The position numbers and the translations under genes are program-made. The notes under the pieces were generated by a model that was not told the origin of the DNA, did no database searches, and saw only the letters and a program-made list of their open reading frames with translations. From Quillaja saponaria (Eukaryota > Streptophyta > Magnoliopsida > Fabales > Quillajaceae), in the NCBI GenBank assembly GCA_029379385.1, contig CM055613.1, forward strand, positions 17,254,001-17,318,000: 64,000 nucleotides of DNA. The letters run 5' to 3'. Below, one piece after another: positions 12,881-23,827 of this stretch. Every line of letters starts with the position of its first letter. Within the stretch, counting starts at the first letter, position 1.

Positions 12881-13277
12881 TGATAATCTGGGATTATAAT
12901 AATCCAATCAGGTTATTACACGTGGCCGAATCAAGGTATATTAGACTGATCTAAATTGTAATTGTCATAATCAATATCACATTAATATTGTAACGGATGT
13001 TATCATGTCTCATTATAATTATAATTGTCGTCATAACTATCTAATTAATACTATGACACGTGGGACAATCCTTTTGGCCATAATATTCTATATAAATGGG
13101 CTAAAACCCCAAAGGTAAAGCTAATCCTCTTACTTATACTCTTTATAGCTTTTCAGCTTATATACTATGATTAGATACTGACTTGATTGTCGGAGTTTTT
13201 AAGGTTCAAAATATTGTCCCCTTTTGCAAGTCAGTCATATGGAGGACAACTCATCTTCGTCAAATCCAGTTTTAGCA
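12881..13277 (+). repeat. Right LTR of the LARD-like element
   Basis: This is a direct copy of 10143-10538, with scattered substitutions (very roughly one in six to seven by eye), so the insertion is not recent. It ends TTTTAGCA and is followed by the target duplication ATTCT. Confidence 0.8.
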
Positions 13278-13282
13278 ATTCT

Positions 13283-15400
13283 CTTTTCGATTTTTTAGAT
13301 ATTGTTGTTTTATTTTCCACTATAAGAAATGTAGATTAATAATTGTATAAATTAGATTGTGAATATTATTAATATAAAAAATCTCTAATAATTAAGTGGC
13401 ATAAAATATATATAGAGGTTGATGTGTTGTGTGTAAGGAATCAGTAGAAAATATGACAATCATATGTGCAGCGAAATTTAAAATTTTGATTCATTTTACT
13501 CACAATCACCTTATGATTATATGAAAAATCCTAATTCTAGTTTAACAATTAAACAAGAAGTTAAAGAATATGTACCTCTAAGACTTTCAATTCTTTCATC
13601 ATATTCTTGATTCAGCGTTTACTTTTTGTTGATTTATTAAGAACACAGCAACGACACTAGTGTCCCATCTTTAAGTGTATCCATACAAACGAATCCAACC
13701 AATAATCTTCATGCTTGAAGGTAAGAGGGCTTACTAAGAGATTTCTTGTGTGCTATTACAAGTTACCGAATCCTTTTGGCCTAAAATTCTTCTGGAGGTT
13801 TAGGCTTTTTGTATTGTACGTATAGCTATTCTCACTTATCATTTCGAAGCTTGTTAAGTCTTGTGTTTATAAAAACTAGCCACCTCCTTATGTATTGGAC
13901 AATCCTAACATATTTGAGATTCTATTAACATTAGGATTTAATCATAATTAAATCTAATGCCTAACAAACTATAATAATTATCTGACTGTCCCAAAACTCT
14001 CCTTAATTGAATATAGTCTTTTTGTTTATAACCCATTAGGTTCAAACTATTGATGGCAATAGGCCTGTAATTTTTATATTTATTATTAGACCCCTTCTAA
14101 TTAAATCAGAACTCATTGTAATTATTTAAATTAAGACTCTTTTTAATTCACCATTTAATTAAGATTAATTAATTAATCATTTATAGATAATTAATTAATT
14201 ATCAAGGTTTCCTACGAGTCAAGATTGGTGCCTAGCAGCACATGATGATTACCCATAATAGTGTGAATATGAATGTGAACCTTTTGAACCTTTCCATTAA
14301 CAGTTGTAGTGTAATTCAATCCTTCTATCATGCAATGTTCTGATTAAATCTATTTCGATATGAAAATAATGTCAAACCCTAAATTTAATTATATGTTCCT
14401 AGATCTTAAGATTATAAAATCATTGGAAAATTAGAAACTCATTTTCTAATATCCACATTGTTATGGCTATATACTTTAAGTTAAATTATAGACCATATAT
14501 GACATTATCTCTTTTCTACTAAGAGTGAAAGATCGTTTATTGCGCATTCACTTACCTCCATTTGCAAGTGATTATACCCAATTACTGCTTCTTAGGGTGA
14601 CTAATTAATAGAATCGAAAATAGCATCAAAGTATAATGACGTACATATAGATAATTATGATGTCTCAAGTCAAATGACTATGTGTACAACCGTAACATGA
14701 GAACCACCTATTGACATGTAGAGAAACTCCATATAAGTGTTCTTAATTGAGTTAGTTCAATGAAATCATTCTCTAATGAGCACCTACATATCTGTCTTAG
14801 TGTCTCATACACAAATGACTATAAGATCAGTCACCCTTAACTTTTTGAGCCAACTAGATATGTACTAATCTATCTAAATATACTAATGCTCTACTTAGTG
14901 ATCCCATGATTAGGAACATTTAAAAATTAAGTTTAAAAAAAATACATCTCATTAGCACGATCTCATCATGATGCTTGTTTTAATTGATTTAATTCTTTGG
15001 GCTCATGACAGTTAATTAATAATTATTATACATGATATTGTTTGTCACTTATTCAATTAAATAAATATTAATTTTTTATTAATAATAATATGAATAAGTT
15101 TATACATTAAGTAATATGCTACAACATTACCTGTCATTGGCTTTATAGCAGATTACTTAACATTGCGTATACGAATTATTATTATCATATAAAAAGAGAA
15201 GCATTTATATGAAAGTTATCCATCATCAGCTATTGTATGGAATTCACTATTAGTAAATAAGAAGAAAAATAGGTGTAAATCATAAAATTAAAAATAAATT
15301 AAAATCCCAATCCTAGCGACTTCATTATTTGAATAGACATACCATTAGTTATAATGGTGTTTACTCGAAATTATAATTACTATTACATACCAATACAATA
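13283..15400. other. Non-coding, probable decayed LTR-element remains
   Basis: No recognisable protein is present. The text (for example the 13440-13600 block around ATGTGCAGCGAAATT and the 14760-14830 block) resembles non-coding dispersed retroelement sequence seen in many eudicots. I found no terminal repeats or target duplication to define an element. Confidence 0.35.
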
Positions 15401-15424
15401 TAATTATGTCACATGTGATATTCG

Positions 15425-15790
15425 ATCATTAGAATTTAAATTTTCAATTTTATTCTTATAGTTTAAAAAATCAAAATGTCGTCCTTATAGTTTGAAAAAT
15501 CATGTAATGTACTCACTGTTATTACCTCCCATCATATCTAACTTAATGAAAGGTGACGTTCCGAACAATGTCCTACCTAACTTGTTCACATGTCATGATA
15601 TCCATTCCATTTGACATGTCACCCTTTTTTGCTTTTCGTTAAGTTAAATCTGATAGCAAGGACTATATTATATAGTTTTTGAAACTATAATGATAACATT
15701 TTGACTTTTTAAAATACAGGGATGAAACTGAATTCTTGATCAAATTGTAAGAGCAAAAAGTGTGATTTAACCAAAAATTAAACTAGTGGT
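15425..15790. mobile_element. Foldback MITE upstream of UGT copy 1
   Basis: An imperfect inverted repeat of roughly 60-75 bp lies at 15436-15506 and 15668-15745. Both arms, read inward, contain TTTTAAAAA(A/G)TCAAAATGT followed by CCTTATAGTTT or CATTATAGTTT. The spacer is about 160 bp and no ORF is present. The right end lies about 500 bp upstream of the UGT start codon, so it sits at the edge of that promoter. Confidence 0.6.
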
Positions 15791-15839
15791 AAGTAATGAA
15801 TATAGTATATAATATAGGTAGCTAGTTTAGGGTGCAAAA

Positions 15840-16296
15840 CTAAGTGGTGGGGCCAGAGATTTTACATGGGGTCATGACCTTGAGCATTAACATTCAAATG
15901 GGATCACTCATATTGGTTGACCGGCCCATTTTATACCAGTCAAAGAAAACACTGAGAAGGAAAACAAAGTGAAACTAGGAAACTGTGCCCAACACAGCAA
16001 GACATAGGATATACCTAAAATTAGATCCCAATCCACTGCTCTTGTCATCACCTTTTTGGTTAAATGTTGCACTGTTGCTCCCCTCACTGATCAGTGGTCC
16101 AAAATTTTCACGGTACATTCAAAAACAACTGAACCAACACACTCCACGTACCTTGAAATTGAATAACAATATTTAATAGCCGCCTCGATTATTTTGGGAG
16201 AGCTCTGAAAACTCAGCCAAAGCTTGGCTTTAAGACTACCATCCCCTCTGCTTTACCAAAAAAGACTTGTACATTTCTTCACTACGTACCCAAAAG
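15840..16296 (+). promoter_or_regulatory. 5' flank of UGT copy 1
   Basis: The best TATA-like string is TATTTAATAG at 16168-16177, about 120 bp before the start codon. The flank does not obviously align with the 5' flank of UGT copy 2, although the two coding regions are near-identical at their 5' ends. The pair may therefore be expressed differently. No cis-element was confirmed. Confidence 0.35.
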
Positions 16297-17799
16297 ATGG
16301 GAGCAGATCAACACATTGTAATGCTACCCTTCATGGCTCATGGCCATCTCATACCCTTCTTAGCATTAGCAAGACAAATACAAGAAAGATCTGGCTTCAA
16401 AATCACCATTGCCAACACACCCCTCAACGTCCAATACCTTCGTTCCACCATTTCTAAAACTTCAACCAATTCCAACATTCACCTAGCTGAGCTCTCTTTC
16501 TCCAGCACCCAACATGGTCTACCACCTAATACAGAGAATACAGAGAATATATCCCTCTCTGAAATGTCTAAATTCTTTCATGCATCTTCCAGTCTCGAAG
16601 CTCCTCTTCGTCAACTTGTCTCTGATATTACAAATCAAGAAGGCAGGCCCCCGCTTTGTATTATATCCGATGTGTTCTTTGGTTGGGCTGTCAATGTTGC
16701 AAACAGTTTAGGCACAAAAATTATCAGTTTCACAACTTGTGGTGCTTATGGCACCATGGCTTATGTTTCTTTATGGCTAAATCTCCCACACCGTTCTACC
16801 GATTCGGACGAGTTTCATGTACCAGGTTTTCCTGAAAATCACCGATTCCATCGAAGCCTGTTGCATAAATTTTTGAATGATGCTGATGGTACTGACGTGT
16901 GGTCCAAATATTTCCAGCCCCAGATTTTGCTTTCTATAAAATCTGATGGGTGGTTGTGCAATACAGTGGAAGAAATAGAGCCTTTGGGTTTGGAAATTTT
17001 GAGAAAATATATCGGGGTTCCTGTTTGGACTATTGGTCCTCTTCTACCTCCGTCTGCCCTCAAAAAATCATCATCTTCTGATTCAAGTATTTCCATACAT
17101 GGTGCTGGAAAAGAACCTGGTATGGCTGCTGAAAAAATTGTTAAATGGCTAGATTTGCAAGAAGAATATTCTGTTGTGTATATTTCTTTTGGGTCTCAGA
17201 ACACAATCAGTGAAACCCCAACGATGGCATTAGCTAGGGGATTGGAAGCTAGTGGAAAACCATTTATTTGGGTCATTAGGCCACCTCTTGGTTTTGACAT
17301 AAATGGAGAATTCAAAGCAGAGTGGTTGCCTGAAGGTTTTGAAGAGAGAATGAAGGAAAGCAAAAGGGGTTTGCTGGTGAGAAATTGGGCACCCCAATTG
17401 GAGATTCTGTCACATAAATCAGTTGGAGTGTTTTTAAGCCATTGTGGGTGGAATTCAGTGTTGGAGAGCCTTAGCCAGGGAGTTCCAATTATTGGGTGGC
17501 CAATGGCAGCAGAACAGTCTTATAATTCAAAGATGTTGATGGAGGAGATGGGTGTGAATGTGGAGCTGACAAGGAGAGTGGAGAGTGTTATCTCGTGGAT
17601 GGAGGTGAAGAAGGTAATAGAAATGGTTATGAATAGAGAAGGAAAAGGAAAAGAGATGAAGAAAAAGGCTGCTGAGATTTCAGAGAAGATTAGAAGAGCA
17701 AAAACAGAGGAAGGAGAAGAACAGGGGTCATCTGTATTTGCACTGGATGAGTTTTTAAGAACTACTTCATCAACCAAGAGACAATTCTCCTTTAGGTGA
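16297..17799 (+). CDS. UGT92A1-like: UDP-glycosyltransferase, UGT92A-like (copy 1)
   Basis: Intronless 500-residue family-1 glycosyltransferase, expected in the cytosol, transferring sugar from a UDP-sugar to a small acceptor. The N-terminal acceptor domain has MLPFMAHGHLIP, with the catalytic-base candidate His17, and ISDVFFGW with the partner Asp125. The C-terminal donor domain carries a full 44-residue PSPG box (364-407), running from WAPQLEIL through HCGWNS to AAEQ. The terminal Gln normally favours UDP-glucose. Overall wording matches Arabidopsis UGT92A1 along its length. The upstream in-frame Met adds ten residues not shared with copy 2, so I start at 16297, where both genes begin MGADQHIV. 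Oddities: YSVVYISFGS replaces the usual DSVVYVSFGS, and the C-terminus extends six residues beyond copy 2. No transmembrane segment is seen. The acceptor is unknown. Confidence 0.95.
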   Translation: MGADQHIVMLPFMAHGHLIPFLALARQIQERSGFKITIANTPLNVQYLRSTISKTSTNSNIHLAELSFSSTQHGLPPNTENTENISLSEMSKFFHASSSLEAPLRQLVSDITNQEGRPPLCIISDVFFGWAVNVANSLGTKIISFTTCGAYGTMAYVSLWLNLPHRSTDSDEFHVPGFPENHRFHRSLLHKFLNDADGTDVWSKYFQPQILLSIKSDGWLCNTVEEIEPLGLEILRKYIGVPVWTIGPLLPPSALKKSSSSDSSISIHGAGKEPGMAAEKIVKWLDLQEEYSVVYISFGSQNTISETPTMALARGLEASGKPFIWVIRPPLGFDINGEFKAEWLPEGFEERMKESKRGLLVRNWAPQLEILSHKSVGVFLSHCGWNSVLESLSQGVPIIGWPMAAEQSYNSKMLMEEMGVNVELTRRVESVISWMEVKKVIEMVMNREGKGKEMKKKAAEISEKIRRAKTEEGEEQGSSVFALDEFLRTTSSTKRQFSFR

Positions 17800-17941
17800 A
17801 TAATTGTTAAAATGTGAGGTATTATCTTCGGATCGGGCATATTTTGTTGCCTGTTGTGTCTTATATTGTTTGGCTTCTTGCGTTAGGAATATGTCATTTA
17901 ATTCTTTATTTGAAGAATAATGTCATATCAGAAAGAAAAAT

Positions 17942-17947
17942 AATAAA
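17942..17947 (+). terminator. Possible polyadenylation signal AATAAA of UGT copy 1
   Basis: AATAAA lies about 140 bp after the stop codon. An AATAAT also sits near 17916. The 3' UTR text (TATGTCATTTAATTC) resembles that of copy 2, so the duplication extended past the stop. Confidence 0.45.
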
Positions 17948-18489
17948 TTACGTGGAATAAATAATTTAAACAGAGAAATGAAAATTTTCATACTGCCAAC
18001 CCGGATTCTTTCCAAAAAGACCAAGTTATTACGCGACGAGTCAAATTAAAATGGCTGAAAAGTAAAACAGTCGTTTATTTTATGAAGTCATATCAAAAGA
18101 CCAATTGCGGTTTAATGTGGTAGTTAGATAATTTTATTAAAAAATAGTAATTGAGTCATTTGTCATTGTTCTCTATGAATCGAAAATTCAATTTATTCTT
18201 AAGATATTTTTAATACTAGTCTGGATTATTATTTTCAAAGTTCAAAAGCCAATCAATCAAATTAATTTTTACTGTATTTATATGTATTTGCCTTTATGTT
18301 ATATTGTCTTTTCACTTTCTTTTATTTTTAAATTTAAATTTGTACTAGAGTTTGAACTTATAACCCATAATTATTAATATTCATTTGATTATTAACTTGA
18401 AATAAAATCTAGGACCACATTCAACCAAATTGCCATAAACATTCATTCAAAATCGAAAGAAATCAACATCTTGACATCAAAGGGTCATT

Positions 18490-19105
18490 TTCTACCCACC
18501 TGTAAGTAACATGCTTGCAAAGGGCAAGACTTAGCAAGATTATGTGGATGATGTTAGCCACAATATTAAGGCATATGGGATGAAGTGGCAAAGTGACTCA
18601 AGATGTTTTTGTGATCTTATAATCTTGAATAGGTTGAAAGAAAAATTATACAGGATAGCCATGATTATGTTGTATAGTTCTGAATATTGAGCAGTTAAGA
18701 AACAATACTTGCATAACACGAGAGTGATTGATATGTAAATGTTGAGATGGATGACAATACACTTAGAAAGCATAGGATACAAAAATGAGGAGATACATGC
18801 ATAGGAAGGTGGAGATTGCACCTATCGAAGAAAAAATGAGAGAGAATCATTTCCGGTGTTTTGGACATACCTCACAAAGGCCATTGGATGCCATAGTTAG
18901 AAGAGGTGACTTCGTGCTTATGTACGGGGCTAGACCGGATAGAAGGAGACCAAGAGTTGCATAGAGAGAAATTCTTTAAAATAATATGATTGCTCAATGA
19001 ATCACTAGAATTGACGCATTGGATTGGTATGCGTGGAGGAAAATAATTCATATAACGATCCCAACTAATTTAGGTTTTAAGGCTTTACTTGAGTTGAGTA
19101 TATTT
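18490..19105 (+). mobile_element. 5'-truncated RTE-type LINE tail
   Basis: The stretch is colinear with the tail of the RTE element at 28361-29610. Both carry the RT C-terminal words around 'AVKKQ', 'MLRWM', 'KVEIAPI.EKMRENH', 'GHTSQRPLDAIV' and end in 'TTTTAAGGCTTTACTTGAGTTGAGTA', a typical RTE 3' end. Multiple stops and frameshifts are present. The catalytic RT core is absent, so it is a dead 5'-truncated copy. Confidence 0.75.
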
Positions 19106-19159
19106 TGGTAGTAGTGGCTAGAGTCAGAGTGTGTTTTTGTTTTTTATTTTTGAATAATT

Positions 19160-19515
19160 AAAAACTATAGTAGATGTGTACTAGAGTGATTTTATACATA
19201 TAATGGGTGGCCTTCCTTTCTTATTAAATGCGTTTTGGAGGTCACATGAGCCTTTTTAAGAACAAACTCGTGACCCTTAATGGGTCAAAGCGAACAATAT
19301 ATGACTTGGAAGGTCAGACACTTTGAGGGTACTACCTGTGCCACTGGGAACGGTGAATCATTAAATGAGTTGGAATGTGACAGTTCAGAGGACCAAAGTC
19401 CCATATCGATTGTGTACTAGAGTGATCTTTGGCATATAAGGGATGACATCCTTGTTATACAAGCTCAGTGGTGTCAAAGCGGATAATATATGACATGGAA
19501 TGTTGTCCGTGACAT
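19160..19515 (+). repeat. Degenerate TRIM-like direct repeat
   Basis: GTGTACTAGAGTGAT opens two related blocks (about 19167 and 19409). Each is followed by a 'CATATAA.GG.TG.C.TCCTT' string and later 'TCAAAGCG.A.AATATATGAC.TGGAA'. The phrase CAAAGTCCCATATCGATTGTG is like the LTR of plant TRIM elements. I could not fix the ends or a target duplication. Confidence 0.45.
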
Positions 19516-22500
19516 TTAATATGTATTTTTTTAACACTAATTTTCATTATTATGTTTAGAATAAAAAATTATTAAATTTCAATATAAAAAATTGCATGTT
19601 AGGTTAGTCATATATATTTTTTCAGAGATAATATATGACCAAAAACATGATAACTTATTGACTAAATGTCATAATTTATAATTCAAAAAATAATAAATTT
19701 GTATGCTTTTAAAAATAAAAGAAAGTTATATTTTGATAAAATTTGACAATAAATTTAACTTCTTAAGTTGGCAAATAATTTATTTTTATGCATATTTTGT
19801 GGGACAAAACTATTTTATTAAAATTTTAGTAGGACAAAAATTGTTTTGTCTATATTTTAGTGGATCAAAACGTTTTTATCTCAATTTTAGTAAGAGAATT
19901 GGAATATATTATATATATATAATTTATTAGTAAATATCTATTATACTTATGGATAATTTAAAAAATTTAATGAAGGCACTTGTCCTCACTTAGCCTAAGC
20001 TGTATCCGTCCTCGACGACAAGAGAATTATGTGGTTTGGTTGGGACAAGGGAAGTGACAAATGTGATGGAGCCATATTTTGTTTTTGAGGATTACATATT
20101 TTGCTCCCACTCGCTTCAATTCATAAAATATAAAATATATATTAATTAGAGATTTGTAATGGGGAAGATGTCAATTCTGTGTTCCTTATTTGAGTCATTA
20201 GTTAGGTATTTCTTGGTTATTAGAAAAATTATTCATATATAATTGAATAATTTTTTTTTTTTTTTTGGTTAAGATTTTTACATTTATATTTAATATAAGT
20301 TTTTTTTCCTCAGATTTGGTTTTCTAATTCTTCTTTATTTATTACACTGTATATATTTATATCAGCTTGAGCAAAGTTTAAATGACATGATATCATAGCT
20401 TAATAAAATTATGTACATTTATTTTACTGTTTTTTTATTTTTAAAGGATAGTGTATAATTTTTATTTTTAATAATATATCTTTAAGTATTAAATAATATA
20501 TCTAAAATAATGTGCTCTTACTTTTTTGAGACAAAAGAAAACAATGTAAATATAGCTTCAAAAATTTCACGTATGTTACATACACAAGCATAAGGAATTT
20601 TACACATTTTCTTTGAAAAAAAAAAATATTCCAAAAAGGAAAAAAAAAGTTACTCAACATACCCTTGTGTGAATTTGATGAGGCAGTCAATTTTTATGTA
20701 TGACTATTTTGGGTTTATTGAAAAGTAAAAAAGCTTATGAAAAATAATTTTTACTAGAGCTATAAATTTTTAAAGAAAATGATGAAGTTGTTCTTGTAAA
20801 ATTTAGAAGACCTTATTTTTTGTTCCTTAATTTTTTTATTTTATATTGTATTAATATATTAAGATTAATTATTAATTTAGCTTTTATTTATACCTCAATT
20901 TAAATTATATACTAACATCTCGTTATTAATTTAAATGAATAACTTTAATATATATTTGCCTCTTAACAGAAAGACACCAAGGCCCTCGTGGGGTTGCGTC
21001 TTGGGCTGTGTAACGATCCACTCAATTTTTTTTTTTTGCTTCATGTTTTATCTTTATTTTATTTTTGTTCATCTACCAACCAAGTTTTTGAACAACTCAA
21101 ACACACTAAAAATAAATATCATCTTTTTTTGTAATTACATACAAATTAATTTTTTAAATTATAGTCATAAATCATAATTTTTGAACAATTCAAACACACT
21201 AAAATGCTATTTGGCTGGTCATGGGACGTGCATCCGTGGCTTCCTAGGCTACCAAGGCCCACGGCCCACACTGCAGCAGACGCTACGCTTTTCCAAGAAG
21301 TGCCAGAGGGTAAGCTTTTACTCTTGCGCTTCTGGTCCTCTGCGGCCTAACAATAGTGGCCCATCTTTTTTTCTCATTTTGCTCTCTCCTTTTCCAAAAA
21401 TTCCATCCTTGTCCCTCATTCTTTTACCATTTCTATCCTTCAACATTTTATACAATACCCATCTTGTCTGTCCAACTTGTTATCCTTAGGAAATTTTTTT
21501 TCCTTTTCTTCCCTTATCCTTCCAACTTGTTACCTTTAAGATTTTTTTTTTTTTTTTTTTTATCTATTTTGTTCTTCACATTTACAAAAAAAAATTAATC
21601 TTATCCTTTCAACACTCACAAATGTAACTATTACCCTTTTTTTTGTTTCTTTTTTTTCCATCAACAATTTAAAAAATTACAACTTATCCTTCATACTCCT
21701 CCAACGGTCACTAACCATTACTCCATTTTCTTTTTTTCCCCCCTCATTTCTAATCCTATGAATATCGCCATTTCAATTACTCTATTATTTTTATTTATGT
21801 CTTTTAGTTTGTAATTGAATTTATTTTTTTGCTCAATTATTTAATTATTTAAGTATATTACTTATTAGAGCTAAAACTGAATAAAAAATCATTTAATTAG
21901 AATAAAAAATAGTTTAATTCCAATAAAAATAAAAATATAATATAAAATACTAGTTTAATTTCAATAAAAAAATTAGTTCAATTTTAAATAAAAATCATGA
22001 ATGGAAATTTGTTTATATTTAATACATCAAAAATTAATGCTCTTTTGATAATTTGTACAAAAATTTCTTTTTAGACCATGATCACAAACCATAGTTTCTA
22101 GACAAGCCAAATCGACAGCAAGTTATGAGACCATGGTCTCTACCTCGTTACCAATAGAAATGCAACCTAAAAATGAGGTGAGACAAACCATGATTCTCGC
22201 CTCGCAGTCAATTTAAACAGACCCTAAATATTATAGGTATTTTTTCTTTATTTTAATACCATGAATGTATATATATACGTCATGTGATTGGATTTGAACT
22301 GGAGTTATAACCATATCCAGAATGTAGTATTCTCTTCAATCACCTTTTACTCTAGGCTAGTCAAGGTACACAAATTATTTATTGGTTTAATTGTTTACAT
22401 ATAGGACTATCTTATTTAAGTGCAAATGTTGCAGATGTTAGGTCAATGTTTAAATAATTACCAAGGTCTCAATAAAATAAATATTCTATCTATCTTTCTA

Positions 22501-22600
22501 GTAAAAGCTTAAGTGGAATAGATGATGGACAGATAGCTACCTACACTTTCAAAAATCTATTTTCCTTTTCTGAGTAGGTGCTAATGGAGATGTAGATTCA
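19516..22600. other. Non-coding, AT-rich, with long T-runs
   Basis: There are no recognisable proteins. The region holds several homopolymer T tracts (20252-20267, 21541-21562). A 14-bp perfect palindrome GAGACCATGGTCTC (22127-22140) lies inside a stretch ending CAGACCCTAAA (about 22215-22227) that looks like a PIF/Harbinger-type terminus. The matching left terminus was not found. Confidence 0.4.
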
Positions 22601-22621
22601 GATAGTTAATTTGGTTTCTAT

Positions 22622-22629
22622 TATAAAAG
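22622..22629 (+). promoter_or_regulatory. TATA box of the aspartic-protease-like pseudogene
   Basis: TATAAAAG lies 66 bp before the ATG of the signal-peptide exon at 22688. The spacing suits a plant core promoter, so the original promoter is still recognisable although the gene is dead. Confidence 0.55.
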
Positions 22630-22778
22630 GTCTACTCTGCTGGATTATGTTTTCGCATCCAACATACATAAGTTAGCTTTGTTTACAATGGCTGTCACTT
22701 CTGCCCTGCATTTCCTCTTCCTCTTCTTTATTCTATTTGTTTCAATTTCCATCTCAGATGGAAAGCTAAGAGTTAAAT

Positions 22779-23827
22779 TGTAACGCCCCAAGCTCAATTG
22801 GCCCAAGTACCTTGATATGTCTACAACCCACACAACATGTGTTAAAATGCTAGCCTAAAAGTACTTAGTAGTTGGTCATTGTGAGTTATAAACAATCCAA
22901 TCATACCTCTCACAATTGATGTGGGACACAATTTTTTGGGGTATTACAATCTCCCCTACTTAAATCCTTGACGTCCCTGTCAAGGCCCAATATCAAGATC
23001 CTCCCCTAGGTGATGTAGGTTTTCGAAGGTATAGGTCCATCATAGGCCCAAGCAGACCACGCCATTGTCAAAGTCCTCCGGAGAAGCACTAGACTAAGGA
23101 TAGCACAGAGGATGCACAACCCACATGGACTGCACACCACCAAGGGGTAAATGCTCTGTTACCATTTGTAACTCCCCAAGCCCAATTGGCCTAAGTACTT
23201 TGAAAATTCTACAACTCACACCACATAGGTTAAAATGCTAGCCTGAAGGTACTTAGTAGTTGGTCATTATGGGTTATAAATAATCCAATCACACCTTTCA
23301 CAATCGATGTGGGATACAATTTTTTAGGGATGAACTACTAAGTACCTTAAGGCTAGCATTTTAACCCATGTGGTATGAGTTGTGGACTTTTCAAGGTATT
23401 TAGGCTAGTTGGGCTTAGGGCATTACAAATGGTGTCAGAGCATTTACCCTTTTGTGGTGTGTGGGTCAAGTGGGTTGTGCATGCTCGGTGATATCCTCGA
23501 TCCGGTGAGGAGAGATGAAGGCTCCGAAGGATCGTGACAGTGTCGTGGTGGGCAGGGCCTATGATGGGTCTATGCTTCGTGAAGCCTACATCACCTAAGG
23601 GAAGATCCTGATATTGGACCTTGACGGGGACGTCAAGGATTTAAGTGGGAAAGATTGTAATACCCCAAAAAATTGTGTCCCACATCAATTGTGATAAGTG
23701 TTATTGGATTGTTTATAACTCATAAGGACTAATTACTAAGTACCTTCAGGCTAGCATTTTAACCTATATGCTGTGGGTTGTGAACTTTTCAAGGTACTTG
23801 ACCCAGTTGGGCTTGGAGCGTTGTACA
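22779..23827. mobile_element. Head-to-head pair of TRIM elements
   Basis: Two short LTR elements lie in opposite orientations and meet at fused 5' LTRs. The left, minus-strand unit has its 3' LTR at 22779-22948, a purine tract (reverse of ATCTCCCCTACTT), a ~220 bp internal region and its 5' LTR from 23167. The right, plus-strand unit has a 5' LTR ending at 23427, primer site TGGTGTCAGAGC (initiator-Met tRNA-like) at 23430-23441, purine tract AAGTGGGAAAGAT at 23643-23655 and a 3' LTR at 23656-23827. LTRs are about 170 bp, starting TGTAATACCCC and ending G(C/A)(G/A)TTACA. There is no coding capacity. The outer flanks (TAAAT, AACCC) do not match as a target duplication. Confidence 0.8.
23167..23427. 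repeat. Fused central LTR of the TRIM pair
   Basis: The minus-oriented LTR runs from 23167 to about 23330 (ending GATACAATTTTTTAGGG, just short of its TGTAATACCCC start). It is joined directly to a plus-oriented LTR that has lost its first ~75 bp (GAACTACTAAGTACC onward). The result is a palindrome-like centre with arms sharing CTAGC.TTTTAACC and TACTAAGTACC. Confidence 0.7.

Larger units (their letters stand above)
10143..13277 (+). mobile_element. Non-autonomous LTR retrotransposon (LARD-like), 3.1 kb, no coding capacity
   Basis: Two direct repeats of 396 and 397 bp bound the element, and the flanking 5-bp target duplication ATTCT is perfect (10138-10142 and 13278-13282). LTRs start TGTTAATA/TGATAATC and end TTTTAACA/TTTTAGCA. 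The 2.3 kb internal region has no frame longer than 60 codons and no recognisable gag or pol piece. A purine-rich stretch (TAGGGACTAG) precedes the right LTR, giving plus orientation. The site after the left LTR does not match the common initiator-Met or Asp tRNA primer sequences. It must have been mobilised by an unidentified autonomous partner. Confidence 0.8.

Noticed and set aside
16267..16296. Upstream Met giving a ten-residue longer UGT copy 1
   Set aside because: Copy 2 begins at MGADQHIV and nothing upstream aligns. The catalytic His position also fits the shorter start.
16839..17096. Antisense open frames inside both UGT genes (also 48884-49141, 17520-17840, 49565-49822)
   Set aside because: They mirror the conserved sense codons and occur in both copies only because the sense strands are near-identical.
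20900..22230. PIF/Harbinger element ending CAGACCCTAAA
   Set aside because: Only one plausible end is visible. No matching left terminus or TTA/TAA target duplication was found.
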